From Periplaneta americana (Eukaryota; Arthropoda; Insecta; Blattodea; Blattidae): a stretch of 64,000 bases of DNA. The notes beneath the pieces are model-generated. The model was not told the origin of the DNA and ran no database searches. It saw only the letters and a list, made by a program, of their open reading frames with translations. Positions 53,480 through 64,000 of this stretch are shown in pieces (position 1 is the first letter of the stretch; each line of letters starts with the position of its first letter). The DNA lies in assembly GCF_040183065.1 (NCBI RefSeq), contig NC_091125.1, positions 111,934,121 through 111,998,120 on the forward strand, in the 5' to 3' direction. A program made the position numbers and the translations under genes.

Positions 53480-55940
53480 ACTTTATGAAAAAAGAGTTTT
53501 GGCGTAGTGAATAAAAGTTTAATTAATCATCGCCGTAATCATTTTTATGAAAAATGATATGGAATTGTAGAAGATCGGCGCAGTGATTAGAAATTTAATT
53601 CAGCGTCATGGTAACCATTTTTATGAAAAATGATAGCGAAATTTATAGGACAGGCGTAATGATTAGAAGTTTAATTCAGTGTCATCGTAACCATTTTTAT
53701 GAAAAATGACATCGAAAATTATAAGACAGGCGCAGTAATTAGAAGTTTAATTCAGCGTCATCGTAACCATTTTTATGAAAAATGATAGCGAAATTTATAA
53801 GACGGGCGCAGTGATTAGAAGTTTAATTGAGCGTCATCGTAACCATTTTTATGAAAAACGATACCGAAATTTATAGGACAGACGCAGTGATTAGAAGTTT
53901 AATTCAGCGTCATCGTAACCAGTTTTATGAAAAATTATAGCAAAATTTATAGGACAGACGCAGTGATTAGAAGTTTAATTCAGCGTCATCGTAACCATTT
54001 TATGAAAAATTATACTGTAGCGAAAATTATAAGACAGGCGCAGTGATTAGAAGTTTAATTCAGCGTCATCGTAACCACTTGTATGAAAAATTATAGAGAA
54101 ATTTATAAGACAGGCGCAGTGATTAGAAGTTTAATTCAGCGTCATCGTAACCAGTTTTATGAAAAATTATAGCAAAATTTATAGGACAGACGCAGTGATT
54201 AGAAGTTTAATTCAGCGTCATCGTAACCATTTTATGAAAAATTATACTGTAGCGAAAATTATAAGACAGGCGCAGTGATTAGAAGTTTAATTCAGCGTCA
54301 TCGTAACCACTTGTATGAAAAATTATAGAGAAATTTATAAGACAGGCGCAGTGATTAGAAGTTTAATTCAGCGTCATCGTAACCAGTTTTATGAAAAATG
54401 ATAGCGAAATTTATAGGACAGCGTCATCGTAACCATTTTTATGAGAAATGATGGCGAAATTTATAGGACAGCGTCATCGTAACCATTTTTATGAGAAATG
54501 ATGGCGAAATTTATAGGACAGGCGCAGTGATTAGAAGTTTAATTGAGCGTCATCGTAACCAGTTTTATGAAAAATGATAGCGAAATTTATAGGACAGCGT
54601 CATCGTAACCATTTTTATGAGAAATGATGGCGAAATTTATAGGACAGGCGCAGTGATTAGAAGTTTAATTGAGCGTCATCGTAACTATTTTTATGAAAAA
54701 TGATATCGAAATTTATAGGACAGACGTAGTGATTAGAAGTTTAATTCAGTGTCATCGTAACCATTTTTATGAAAAATGACAGCGAAATTTATAAGACAGG
54801 CGCAGTAATTAGAAGTTTAATTCAGCGTCATCGTAACCATTTTTATGAAAAATGATAGCGAAATTTATAGGACAAGCGCAGTTATTAGAAGTTTAATTGA
54901 GCGTCATCGTAACCATTTTCATGAAAAATGATAGCGAAATTTACAGGACAGGCGCAGTGATTAGAAGTTTAATTCAGCGTCACCGTAACCATTTTTATGA
55001 AAAATTAAGCGAAATTTATAGGACACGCGTAGTGATTAGAAGTTTAATTCAGTGTCATCGTAACCATTTTAATGAAAAATTGTAGCGAAATTTATAAGAC
55101 AGGCGCATAGAAGTTTAATTGAGCGTCATCGTAACCATTTTTATGAAAAATGATAGCGAAATTTATAAGACAGGTGCAGTGATTAGAAGTTTAATTCAGC
55201 GTCATCGTAACCATCTTTATGAAAAATGATAGCGAAATTTATAGGACAGACGCAGTGATTAGAAGTTTAATTGAGCGTCATCATAATCATTTATATGAAA
55301 AATGATAGCGAAATTTATAGGATAGACACAGTGATTAGAAGTTTAATTCAGCGTCATCGTAACCAGTTTTATGAAAAATGATAGCGAAATTTATAGGACA
55401 GCTTCATCGTAACAATTTTTATGAAAATGATAGGGAAATTTATAGGACAGCGTCATCGTAACCATTTTTATGAAAATGATAACGAAATTTATAGGGCAGC
55501 GTCATCGTAACCATTTTTATGAAAAATTATAGCCAAATTTTTAGGATAGGCGCAGTGATTAGAAGTTTAATTTAATAGTTTTTATTAAAAGTTATATTGA
55601 ATTTTATAATAATGCTTAGTGATTAGAAGTTTAATCGAACGTCGTCGTAGCAATTTTTAGGAAAAATGATACCGAATTTTATAATGTAGGTGCAGTGATT
55701 AAAAGACCTAATCGTCGTCGTAGCCATTTCTGTGAAATATGTTAGACTCTCGAATGTTAGAAGACAGGCTTATTTACTAGGCAGTTCCGGCAAGTAGCCA
55801 ATAATTTACGTCTTGTAAAAATTTTATATAAATGGTACCAAATTTTGGAAGACAACTGAAGCGATTAGAAGGTCCTAATTGGTCATCATCGTTATCACTT
55901 ATATAAAAAATTGAATCGAATTTTAGAAGATGGGAAAGTT
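53480..55940 (+). repeat. Satellite array with 76-bp and 50-bp units
   Basis: About 28-30 units. The 76-bp unit runs CGTCATCGTAACCATTTTTA, TGAAAAATGATAGCGAAATT, TATAGGACAGGCGCAGTGAT, TAGAAGTTTAATTCAG. A 49-50-bp variant lacks the GGCGCAGTGATTAGAAGTTT block (for example from 54422, 54472, 54549, 55401, 55450). A 232-bp three-unit block is duplicated exactly from 53921 to 54153. Units near both ends (53500-53600 and 55560-55940) are increasingly diverged. Since 76 is not a multiple of three, the short open frames here are artefacts. Confidence 0.95.
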
Positions 55941-56012
55941 TAATTTATTCAACCTTGTAATAAATTTTTACCTAATATCCCCAATTCTTTAGGTGATATA
56001 CTATTAAAAATT

Positions 56013-56014
<2 letters not shown>

Positions 56015-56054
<40 letters not shown>

Positions 56055-57215
56055 GGCTTTTAAGGAACCCGGAGGTTCATTGCCGCCCTCACATAAGCCC
56101 TACATTGGTCCCTATCCTGAGCAAGATTAATCCATTCTCTATCATCATATCCCACCTCCCTCAAATCCATTTTAATATTATCCTCCCATCTACGTCTCGG
56201 CCTTCCCAAAGGTCTTTTTCCCTCCGGCCTCCCAACTAACACTTTATATGCATTTCTGGATTCGCCCATAAGTGCTACATGCCCTGCCCATCTCAAACGT
56301 CTGGATTTAACGTTCCTAATTATGTCAGGTGAAGAATGCAATGCGTGCAGTTCTGTGTTGTGTAACTTTCTCCATTCTCCTGTAACTTCAACTCTTAGCC
56401 CCAAATATTTTCCTAAGCAACTTATTCTCAAACACCCTTAACCTATGTTCCTCTCTCAAAGTGAGAGTCCAAGTTTCACAACCATGAAGAACAACCGGTA
56501 ATATAACTGTTTTATAAATCCTAACTTTCAGATTTTTTGACAGCAGACTGGATGATAAAAGCTTCTCAACCGAATAATAACAGGCATTTCCCATATTTAT
56601 TCTGTGTTTAATTTCCTCCCGAATATCATTTATATTTGTTACTGTTGCTCCAAGATATTTGAACTTCTCCACCTCTTCAAAAGATAAATTTCCAATTTCC
56701 AATATTCTGGTCACGAGTCATAATCATATACTTTGTCTTTTCGGGATTTACTTCCAAACCTATCTCTTTACTTGCTTCCAGTAAAATTCCCGTGTTTTCC
56801 CTAATTGTTTGTGGATTTTCTCCTAACATATTCACGTCATCCGCATAGACAAGCAGCTGATGTAACCCGTTCAATTCCAAGCCCTCTCTGTTATCCTGGA
56901 CTTTCCTAATGGAATACTCCAGAGCAAAGTTAAAAAGTAAAGGTGATAGTGCATCTCCTTGCTTTAGCCCACAGTGAATTGGAAACGCATCTGACAGAAA
57001 CTGACCTGTACGAACTCTGCTGTACATTTCACTGAGACACATTTTAATTAATCGAACTAGATTCTTGGGAATACCAAATTCAATAAGAATAGGCTATCAT
57101 ATAAAATTTTTCTCTTAACCGAGTCATATGCCGTTTTGAAATCTATGAATAACTGATGCACTGAACCCTTATACTCCCATTTTTTTTTTTTTTTTTTCCA
57201 TTATCTGTCGAATAC
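56015..57215 (-). mobile_element. RTE-like LINE, 5'-truncated, with (GTAA)n tail
   Basis: The plus strand begins with CTTA repeats (56015-56055), the short tandem 3' tail typical of RTE-type LINEs, and proceeds through the C-terminal domain to the reverse transcriptase palm near 56840. The 5' limit is near 57215, just past a T17 run at 57180-57196. Shorter copies of the same 3' end are at 21684-21925 and 60105-60258. It abuts the satellite. Confidence 0.9.
56060..57042 (-). pseudogene. LINE ORF2: reverse transcriptase palm to C-terminus, two frameshifts
   Basis: Three overlapping frames follow each other on the minus strand. 57042-56677: [33 protein letters not shown] and [12 protein letters not shown] with an intact YADD catalytic box near 56840. 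56714-56388: EEVEKFKYLGATVTN, RINMGNACYYSVEKLLSSSL, IYKTVILPVVLHGCETWTLT. 56431-56060: SRRLRWAGHVALMGESRNAY, KVLVGRPEGKRPLGRPRRRW, EDNIKMDLREVGYD. The endonuclease and first part of the reverse transcriptase are gone. With only two frame breaks in about 980 bp, it is among the youngest coding relics in the window. Confidence 0.92.
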
Positions 57216-59229
57216 AAGTTCTAGCAAGTTTAAATTGCTCACGATCTTAACAAATTTATTTTTAACAAAACTGATGTCGGATTTTGGAAGAGTCTCAGAT
57301 TCCATGTCGCTTAATTCGCGTGTCCTTGGAATTAGCCGCCGACATCGCAGATTCATTTAATCGTGGGAGCAGTCGATCTACGCGTGTGGTTCACGCCTTT
57401 TGTTCCGCCGAGTGAGACTAGCAAGGTCGATCACGTAATTCAATTTTTACCGTAGCCGAAACGACATTTTTTGCTATAGTTATGTAAGAAATGTAACACT
57501 GGACCGGGTCTTTTGCGTAACACCCGGAAAATAGTCTAGTATTATAGCAGAGCAGTGTATCCTTATACCTTTCTCGATCGATATGGCTACAATGAGATCC
57601 TTCATGTCCACCAACACAGCACCACGTGCCAATCACGTGGCAAGGTTAGATAATTACTGCTTCACTGCATTTCTCAACGTCAGATGCACGCAGCAGTCAA
57701 TCTACAGACTACCACTGCACCGTGCAACGATGTCTAACGTTGATGTCGTTTGTTCTTAAATGTTTTATGGACGTTTCACTAACTGTCGTGGCTGTTCATA
57801 TTTTCTGATTGTTTATTACACTTTACTGCTAATATTATTTTCTCATTCCTTAATGGTTTTATTGAAAAATTATGTACTTCTCGGAAAGAGGACATTGCAG
57901 ACTTTCTTTTGAGTGTAACATCTTTCGCTTTTATCAATTAATAAACGAGTTACAACCAAGGAGGCAAAACTTATTGAACATCCTTCGTATCATGGTAAGA
58001 CTATAGGCTATGTTATGGTTGCCACCCGTTCTATGATATTATTCAAACCCTTTAGGCCAGCCTACACCCCGATGAGATAATTAAGGATTTATTTTCAAAG
58101 CGGAAAAACATTTATGTAAAATATGCATAGGGGAAAGCGGGGTTAGGAAAAGATTTTGAGAACATTTCAGTTTTTCTTGCCATTCGCATTCCACTATTAT
58201 TCCATTATTGCTATAATTTCATAATGTCGTTCCTAGATAGTCTCTGTAATTTATAATCAATTATAAATAATATATAGACCTATTTTAATACTTAACCAAC
58301 CTAATGTCTGTTTAGTCTAGTATCAAATTATACAACTATGAACGCCAACTATGTCACTCCGCGTTTTCATACACTTTCTAATCCAGCAGATGCTTCTCAG
58401 TTAAATCACGGGTAATCAAAGAAGGAACCAGGGTTTAATCCAACAACATCTGTGGCTTACATAGGCCTCATTGTGGGACGACTTACACAGAGGAACTCGG
58501 TTTCTCCAGTTAATAATCGCATTAATACCTTATCAATGGTTTACTACTACCAATCTATGAACATGATGTTTTACAAAGTACATTTCTTCGTTGAAATTAT
58601 CTAACACGCAGCAGTTGAATTTCAGTTTTGTAACTGTTGAAAAACAGTTAATATAATAAATAGACATAGACGGATGGACTCTCTGTTATATTGATTCATA
58701 CGAAGCGTCTGAGTAAAGAAACAGTCATTCTAGCACTGGGATCTCTCGACGTAGTTCGTAGCTCTTACCTAGAGTGATGGGTTTGTGCCAATATTTCAAC
58801 TGAGGGAGTTCGATCCCTGGTTCTTCCTTTCGTACTTTTTAATTTCGAACTCCAATTCCAGGTGATACTAAAAATATTATAGTTAATACTACTCTAAATC
58901 GAAAATGTGTAACCGATCGAAACACCATATGACCCAGAATGTACCACAGCAGTAACTATAAAAGCTCGAAACCTACCGTTGGTAGTCATTCAGATTTTAA
59001 TTTCTGGAACTCGTGACAACAAAGATGATAACGTTTTTGTTGGTCTAACCAGGTTGTAACGTTCTCAGAGCAGTGTCATTAGAAAGTGACATGTTCAAAA
59101 TATTTTGAAATAAATTAATAAATTGTGTTAAAATTCTGCGCTTTCTTTTCTTTGAAGACATTTTCTTATTATATCCTCTGTTTATTCCGAATGAAACAAA
59201 ACAAATTAATTTGAAGGATTGAAGACATA
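57216..59229. other. No gene seen (2 kb)
   Basis: Nothing recognised. 58790-58830 contains GAGGGAGTTCGATCCCTGG, a B-box-like sequence that may be a SINE scrap. The small frame 57418-57636 (minus) has no family resemblance. Confidence 0.4.
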
Positions 59230-59600
59230 TTAGGTTAGGTTAGGTAACGGTGGCTAGAGTCAGGTTACGGATGATTCTTTGCACGTCAGCCATACTGAGG
59301 CCTATTTTACACCGCGAACTTATGGGATGAATGAGGATGAGGTGTACCAGCCCATCGACCGAATGTGACCCCTAACCCTCCGCCCTAAGTTCATACCGCC
59401 AAGGTGACCAAGAAGCACAGAATCCATTCCAACGGCCCTTCCAAGGTATCGAAGCGCCCTTGAAAGTGCTCTTAAGGAAAGAATCCTGGCAGAGATATTG
59501 CGGAAGGCTGGGAACCCAAGAACGGTTGCGGAGATGACGCCCCCTCCCGTAAGCGGACAGAGACATGCGTCCTGATCTGAATAGGTTTATGGAAGGAGAT
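59230..59600. other. Three TTAGG units followed by a GC-richer block
   Basis: TTAGG occurs three times in a row at 59230-59244, the insect telomere motif, but this short run could be chance. 59340-59580 is markedly richer in G and C than its neighbours and has a 64-codon minus-strand frame of no known family. It could be a decayed exon or an unrecognised repeat. Confidence 0.4.
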
Positions 59601-60104
59601 GAAGAAGATTAATGATATAAAATCTAAATTCTTTTTCTACACGAGAGGGAAAGGAAAATGGACCGTGACGATGAAAATTCTAACCCGACATTTGCATATG
59701 TAACTGTGGAAAACCACGGAAAAACCACAGCCAGGTTTGTCGGCCAGGGAATGGAACCATGGACATCCCGATGAGAGTCCTATGCGGAACACATGAGTAA
59801 CTTGGCTCGATTAACTTACGTATTAAGAATTATGATACATGTATTATCACAGTTATAAGAATAGCATATGATTCAATAAAACACGATAAACACGATTAGA
59901 ATAATCGTTAGAAAACCGAATGTAAACAAATAATTAATATAACAGATTGAATGCACGTGTTTAACATACATTTTTTACACGAATAATAAAATTTGTAACA
60001 TTCACTTGACATTGTCAATAGATGTTATAAGTTACAACCACCCTAATTTCGCCTGCGAAAACTTTAAATGCCTCCTACATATCCGGACTGGTATTTGGAC
60101 TTAT
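59601..60104. other. No gene seen
   Basis: 59700-59810 (GGTTTGTCGGCCAGGGAATG, GAACCATGGACATCCCG) looks like a worn SINE body but lacks recognisable boxes. Rest AT-rich. Confidence 0.35.
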
Positions 60105-60258
60105 TTACTTACTTACTTACAAATGGCTTTCAAGGAACCCGAAAGTTCATTGCCGCCCTCACATAAGCCCGCCATCGGTCCCTATCCTGTGCAAGATTAA
60201 TCCAGTCTCTATCATCATATCCCATCTTCCTCAAATCCATTTTAATATTATCCTCCCA
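60105..60258 (-). mobile_element. RTE-like LINE 3' end fragment
   Basis: CTTACTTACTTAC tail at 60107-60121, then the same 3' sequence as the 56-kb LINE (GTTCATTGCCGCCCTCACAT, TCTATCATCATATCCCATCT) for about 150 bp. It ends abruptly in a T-run where the next repeat starts. Confidence 0.85.
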
Positions 60259-60440
60259 TTTTTTTTTCGTAACAAGCTGTTTTTTTACGGTGATGGGTTG
60301 TTAGCCCTTCGCCCAACCCCCAAGCTGGAGGACCACCCCTTATCGGCTGTCCACGACTGCTTATTCAATATATTCGCAGCTACCCTCCATATCTGGAGGC
60401 CGTCTCCTCTATCCGCAACCTGAGGACGCACCGCCTAAAC
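60259..60440 (+). repeat. Dispersed repeat, uninterrupted copy
   Basis: CGTAACAAGCTGTTTTTTTA, GGTTGTTAGCCCTTCGCCC, GGAGGACCACCCCTTATCGG, TATTCGCAGCTACCCTCC, GGAGGCCGTCTCCTCTATCC and CCTGAGGACGC. This is the intact form of the repeat broken up at 21930-22680; in both places it follows directly on the LINE 3' end, so the pair may be a composite unit. Confidence 0.75.
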
Positions 60441-61131
60441 AAAAATAAACGGCTTAAGTCAGGCACCTGTATACATTATCTAAAATGTTTATTTCATCGT
60501 ACAGTTATTAAATTCCGTTTCTTTTCTTTTGTTATTTTGGGTAACTAATTGAAAATATAAATTACAAGGTAAGAAATGTGGCCATGATCCATATTTTTGC
60601 AGGGGTCCGTTACCTCGGAAGATGGTGTTGATATGGACAGAATCGAAGGATACAGTCCCCGAAGTGAGTCCGAAAATTACTTTTTCTCACCAAAAGTCTG
60701 GCAATGCGTTGAAATACGTATAAATATAACTACTACACTTGTTAGTCACGGTGAGAATCTCTGTGGTTCTGGTTCCAATTAACAGCCTTGAGGAAGAACA
60801 ATAACGTCGTTAATTTCGTAATTATGTAATTCGGCGACTACTTTTTCTGAGCAATTAAATAATTTTTCCACCAAATGTGCATGAAAACACAGGTTACTGT
60901 AAATATTCTATGTGCTTTAAACTGTTTTAACGTCTTCCTGCAATTTAGAAGGATATATAACGTCTATAATTTGAATACAACAAAGTTTTGCATATTAATT
61001 AAATTTAAAAATAAACTCATGAAAGGAAAAATACAATTTAGGACAAAATAATTAATTCTTAGCCAATATGAAATTTATTACAGGACATTATATTGTTATT
61101 AACATTTAGGAAAAGACGCCAACGGTAATAC
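60441..61131. other. No gene seen
   Basis: No motif recognised; the frame 60597-60782 has no known content. Confidence 0.4.
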
Positions 61132-61377
61132 TTGAAGGGTTCAGAGCCATAGTGAGCCAAGCGCCATTTATTAAAAACGGAGAAAGCAAGGATTAAAGTT
61201 AAGTGAATACCATAGTTTAATGAAAATTGACATAGGCCTATCATTTAGTTTTAATGTGCATACTTTATATTACTTGCTATACGTTTCATTGAATTATGGT
61301 AAGCACTTAAATTTAACCCTTGTTTTCTACGTTTTTGATATATGGCACTTAGCCCACTATGGCTCTGAACCCTTCAA
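61132..61377. mobile_element. Foldback element with about 95-bp inverted arms
   Basis: Left arm from 61132 (TTGAAGGGTTCAGAGCCATA) and right arm ending at 61377 are inverted copies over about 95 bp, roughly 85 percent identical, around a short AT-rich centre. No coding potential. The target-site duplication is unclear. Confidence 0.88.
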
Positions 61378-61916
61378 TTCATTCTAGAGCTGATGTAGTA
61401 GCCTTCATAAAGCGATTATGGAGAAAAATTACTTGTTAGTTACAACGACGAAATGTAATGCGACTTTTATCAGTAACTTTTATTTTACGTTTGTTGTAAC
61501 TGAGTCTTTATTGGAGGTACAATTTGGAAGAGTGTCATATTTTGTGTGTAACATGAGGAAATGAAATCACGTACTAACAAACAAAAAAGCAGACTACAGG
61601 ACGAGTTCATATCATAAGCGGGGAGTACCATCAAAAACAAATTAAAGTATAGGACGAGTCCCTCTCATACGGGGACAAAAGGCACATGTTTATTTTTCAA
61701 TATCTAAAGTACAAAATAATTAAGCGTAGTGTAGTTCATGCACTAACATATCGTCGTTGTTCTTGGAATAACTCCTATGTGGAAAATATGAAACTTTTCA
61801 GTAAGAAGAGAAAACACATTTATTCTTCTATGGCAGTAGTGCATAGGAGATTGTGAATTCTTACATTTTCGAAAGAAATAAATATAATTACATATAGGAG
61901 ATTTTATTATTTACTG
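61378..61916. other. No gene seen
   Basis: A short imperfect direct repeat AGGACGAGT(T/C) with C.CTCATA-like continuation occurs near 61599 and 61652. Nothing else is seen. Confidence 0.4.
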
Positions 61917-62501
61917 CAGGCATGTCAGAAATCAGACATTGAAAGTGCAGTGTATGTGCGCGGAACGCCGGTCTGTGCAGATTTGGTCATTCACGTGTTG
62001 CTCTTACCAGTTCTTAGCGGGAGGGGTGTACACTGTACAAGAATCTATTCTGCGCTTCTAGTGTTCAATTAAATTGACTTAGCAGAAGGAAAAAACACAA
62101 TTATTGTCAGTGTCTATATTTGACAATAATTGTAACACAAGAAACAATAGACTTACTCAGTTATAATTCACAATGCAGTCGTTTGTAAAGAATAATTTAT
62201 TTACATGATTTGTATACAGTATTTGAAGTAAATATAAATATTGCAGTAATTTCGAAACAAAAAAAAAACGAACACAATATTTCATTTTACGTAGTAGGTA
62301 CTGATTATTTCAAAGTAATACTCTTTCATTGTTCCTCAAGCATTATTGGGACCACTGGTGCACAAATGTTAAATAAAATATTTTACACCCAATTACATGC
62401 AATAGGACATTGTGAAGATTTTAAACTGGAATCAATTCCTTGCTGTATATTAATATAAATTCACATTATTACTAATAAATTGGATAAATTAAGCTTGAAT
62501 T

Positions 62502-62544
<43 letters not shown>

Positions 62545-63335
62545 TATTTGGAAAACGTTGAGAGCAAGTATTAGCAAGTTGGGAGCGTTACTGAATTGAG
62601 TTAAAAGAGTACTTCACAAGCTGTGAACCGGGTACATTTTCTTTATGTCAGGTTTAAAGATTTATTAACGTAAATATATTAAGATAATATAGTAATGGGA
62701 AGTGGAAAATTCGCCATTATGTATTATTTTTCCAGAAAAAATTTCCGCCTTATAAATAGTTGCTTTCTTCCTTCCCTCACAACCTCAAGATCCTCACATG
62801 TATTCCTCACTATATTCTCATCACTTATCAGCTTATCAAATAAAAGTTTTAAGCCGTCTAACCATTGATGGCTGTGTTAGTACAGACTCCAAAACAACAT
62901 CATTGTCATGTTTGTCTTGCCGTGAGAGTACTAATTAAGAAACAAGAGCTGGCGAATATCATATTTTGAGAACTTTACTAATATGATTTAAATTCTCACA
63001 TCACTATGAGGTCCACATGATATGATGAAAGCCTTTCATTTTAAAATAATTACTGTTGGCTGAGGAAAACATCATAACAGTTATGTTATATGATTCGTGA
63101 TTTCTCTTCTTCGTTATTTTCCATAACGCATTCACAATCACAGCTCAATGAGCACCCGTACTGATCTGTTACTGAAACAAAAGCTGTTCTGCTACTATAG
63201 GTACTGTACATCCCTGTCGCGTTCCCCTCCAAGCCGATTCGCTCCCTCCAGGTAGGGGAATAGGAACTGCACATTGCACAGAGACCAGTGCACAATGTGC
63301 GCGACTGCACAATGTGCAGGGTTTTGACATGCCTG
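61917..63335. mobile_element. hAT-like element, 1419 bp, perfect 8-bp TSD, no transposase seen
   Basis: ATTTACTG at 61909-61916 and 63336-63343 flanks short inverted ends CAGGCATGTCAGAA and (from the right) CAGGCATGTCAAAA. Near the right end GCACAATGTGC-like palindromes repeat three times (63268-63319); the left end has a related GTGCAGTGTATGTGCG. The interior has an (AT)n tract at 62505-62541 and an 82-codon frame of unknown nature (62210-62458), but nothing like a hAT transposase. Confidence 0.88.
62505..62541. repeat. (AT)n microsatellite
   Basis: About 18 AT units inside the hAT-like element. Confidence 0.95.
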
Positions 63336-63503
63336 ATTTACTGTATCACTATTTAAGTTACTTAATAGAGCAAAAATCTGAAAATCGATAAATATGTCAC
63401 ATAGGAGTTATTGCCGAAACAACGACGATATACTGCTGAAAACAATGAGAGAATATTATGAATTATATAAGCATTTTTTATTGAAAAGACTCGATGTAGA
63501 GAT

Positions 63504-63640
63504 TTAGTAGCGTGTGTGGCCTCCACAACATTTCACGGCAGCTTGACAACTTTGGTGCAAACTTCCAATGAGTTTCTGTCCTCTAATTTTTCTGGAGGAT
63601 TATCTCCAATTCCTCTTTCAGCCCCAAGTTTCTGGAGCTC
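63504..63640 (-). pseudogene. Tc1-type transposase C-terminal fragment
   Basis: The minus strand ends ELQKLGAERGIGDNPPEK and, in a shifted frame, KLIGSLHQSCQAAVKCCGGH TRY then TAA (63504-63506). This matches the closing segment of Tc1-like transposases (a Trp/Leu helix, L-I-x-S-M-x-x-R-C-x-A-V-x-x-x-G-G-H-T-x-Y). The rest of the gene is absent from the neighbourhood. Confidence 0.7.
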
Positions 63641-64000
63641 TACGCTACCAACAATCGGTGATTGCAGGTAATATCAGCAAATAAATGTTATGTTATTATC
63701 CTATCTTTTTCCTTTTTAAGTTATCCTTATATTAGTATTTCCTATGCCTATAATTTCCACTTACAGCGCTTCTAATTTTGAACTTCAGGTGGAATCAGGG
63801 AATAGTTCCGAAATTATAGAAAATTTGTACTTCACAACATGTTTGAAACACCCGGTAGTAAACACAAAGTACTCACATTTCTTAACCTTAAAAGATCGAT
63901 CTATATTAAGATATCGAGTACTCCTGGGAAAATATTTGTAAAAGCTGATTTTCTGATATCATATCAAAGTATTTACTACTTAAAATTATGTTACAGTCAT
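63641..64000. other. No gene seen
   Basis: A 65-codon frame (63744-63941, plus) shows no recognisable motif. Confidence 0.4.

Noticed and set aside
54897..55085. 62-codon open frame with internal amino-acid repeats
   Set aside because: Lies in the 76-bp satellite; unit length is not a multiple of three, so the frame is incidental.
53480..55940. CRISPR-like regularly spaced repeats
   Set aside because: Units are directly adjacent with no unique spacers, and the sequence is eukaryotic satellite DNA.

Overview
This window is nuclear DNA of an insect, most probably a cockroach (Blattodea; the SINE and LINE families look like those I remember from Periplaneta americana, which I could not check). 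It is AT-rich, full of (ATT)n tracts and tRNA-derived SINEs, and carries one intact-looking gene: a eukaryotic tRNA-Pro(AGG) at 38818-38889 (minus) with a pol III T-run. I recognise no host protein-coding gene, no LTR retrotransposon, no virus, no CRISPR and no bacterial feature. Almost every recognisable stretch is a transposable-element relic, so most long open frames are pieces of transposases or reverse transcriptases.

Layout. 1-7 kb: a hAT deletion derivative (1471-2613), a BED-finger relic, and a three-level nest in which a hAT (5542-6616) sits inside a PIF/Harbinger (5101-6782), itself inside a repeat with a tRNA-like cloverleaf. 7-24 kb: SINEs, an RTE-like LINE 3' end (14.3-15.1 kb), an (ATATC)n-cored MITE (15.9-16.6 kb), a pogo/Tigger-like MITE (18.5 kb), an IS630-type transposase tail (21.3 kb), a compound repeat carrying a LINE tail and a TA-type MITE (21.9-22.7 kb), a tRNA-like palindrome (23.0 kb) and a small GC-rich island (23.3 kb). 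24-38 kb: two related Tc1/mariner deletion derivatives (24.7 and 31.7 kb), a second pogo-like MITE (27.2 kb), several LINE 3' ends, and a second (ATATC)n MITE whose edge has been amplified into a five-unit 134-bp array (36.6-37.3 kb). 38-45 kb: tRNA-Pro, a mariner/IS630 pseudogene split by a hAT (39979-41132), a Harbinger with a HARBI1-like pseudogene (42940-44276) and a 165-bp hAT MITE. 48-64 kb: a second copy of the 1.5-kb hAT family (52333-53261), a 76/50-bp satellite (53.5-55.9 kb), an RTE-like LINE with an intact YADD (56.0-57.2 kb), a long foldback element (61.1 kb) and a 1.4-kb hAT-like element (61917-63335).

The strongest evidence is structural: at least nine insertions can be delimited to the base by terminal inverted repeats plus target-site duplications (8 bp for hAT, TAA/TTA for Harbinger, TA for Tc1/mariner/pogo). 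Several have a related uninterrupted copy elsewhere in the window that serves as a paralogous empty site. The genes do not work together as a pathway. The window is best read as a stratified record of insertion, deletion and tandem amplification. Base positions of repeat edges without TSDs are approximate.
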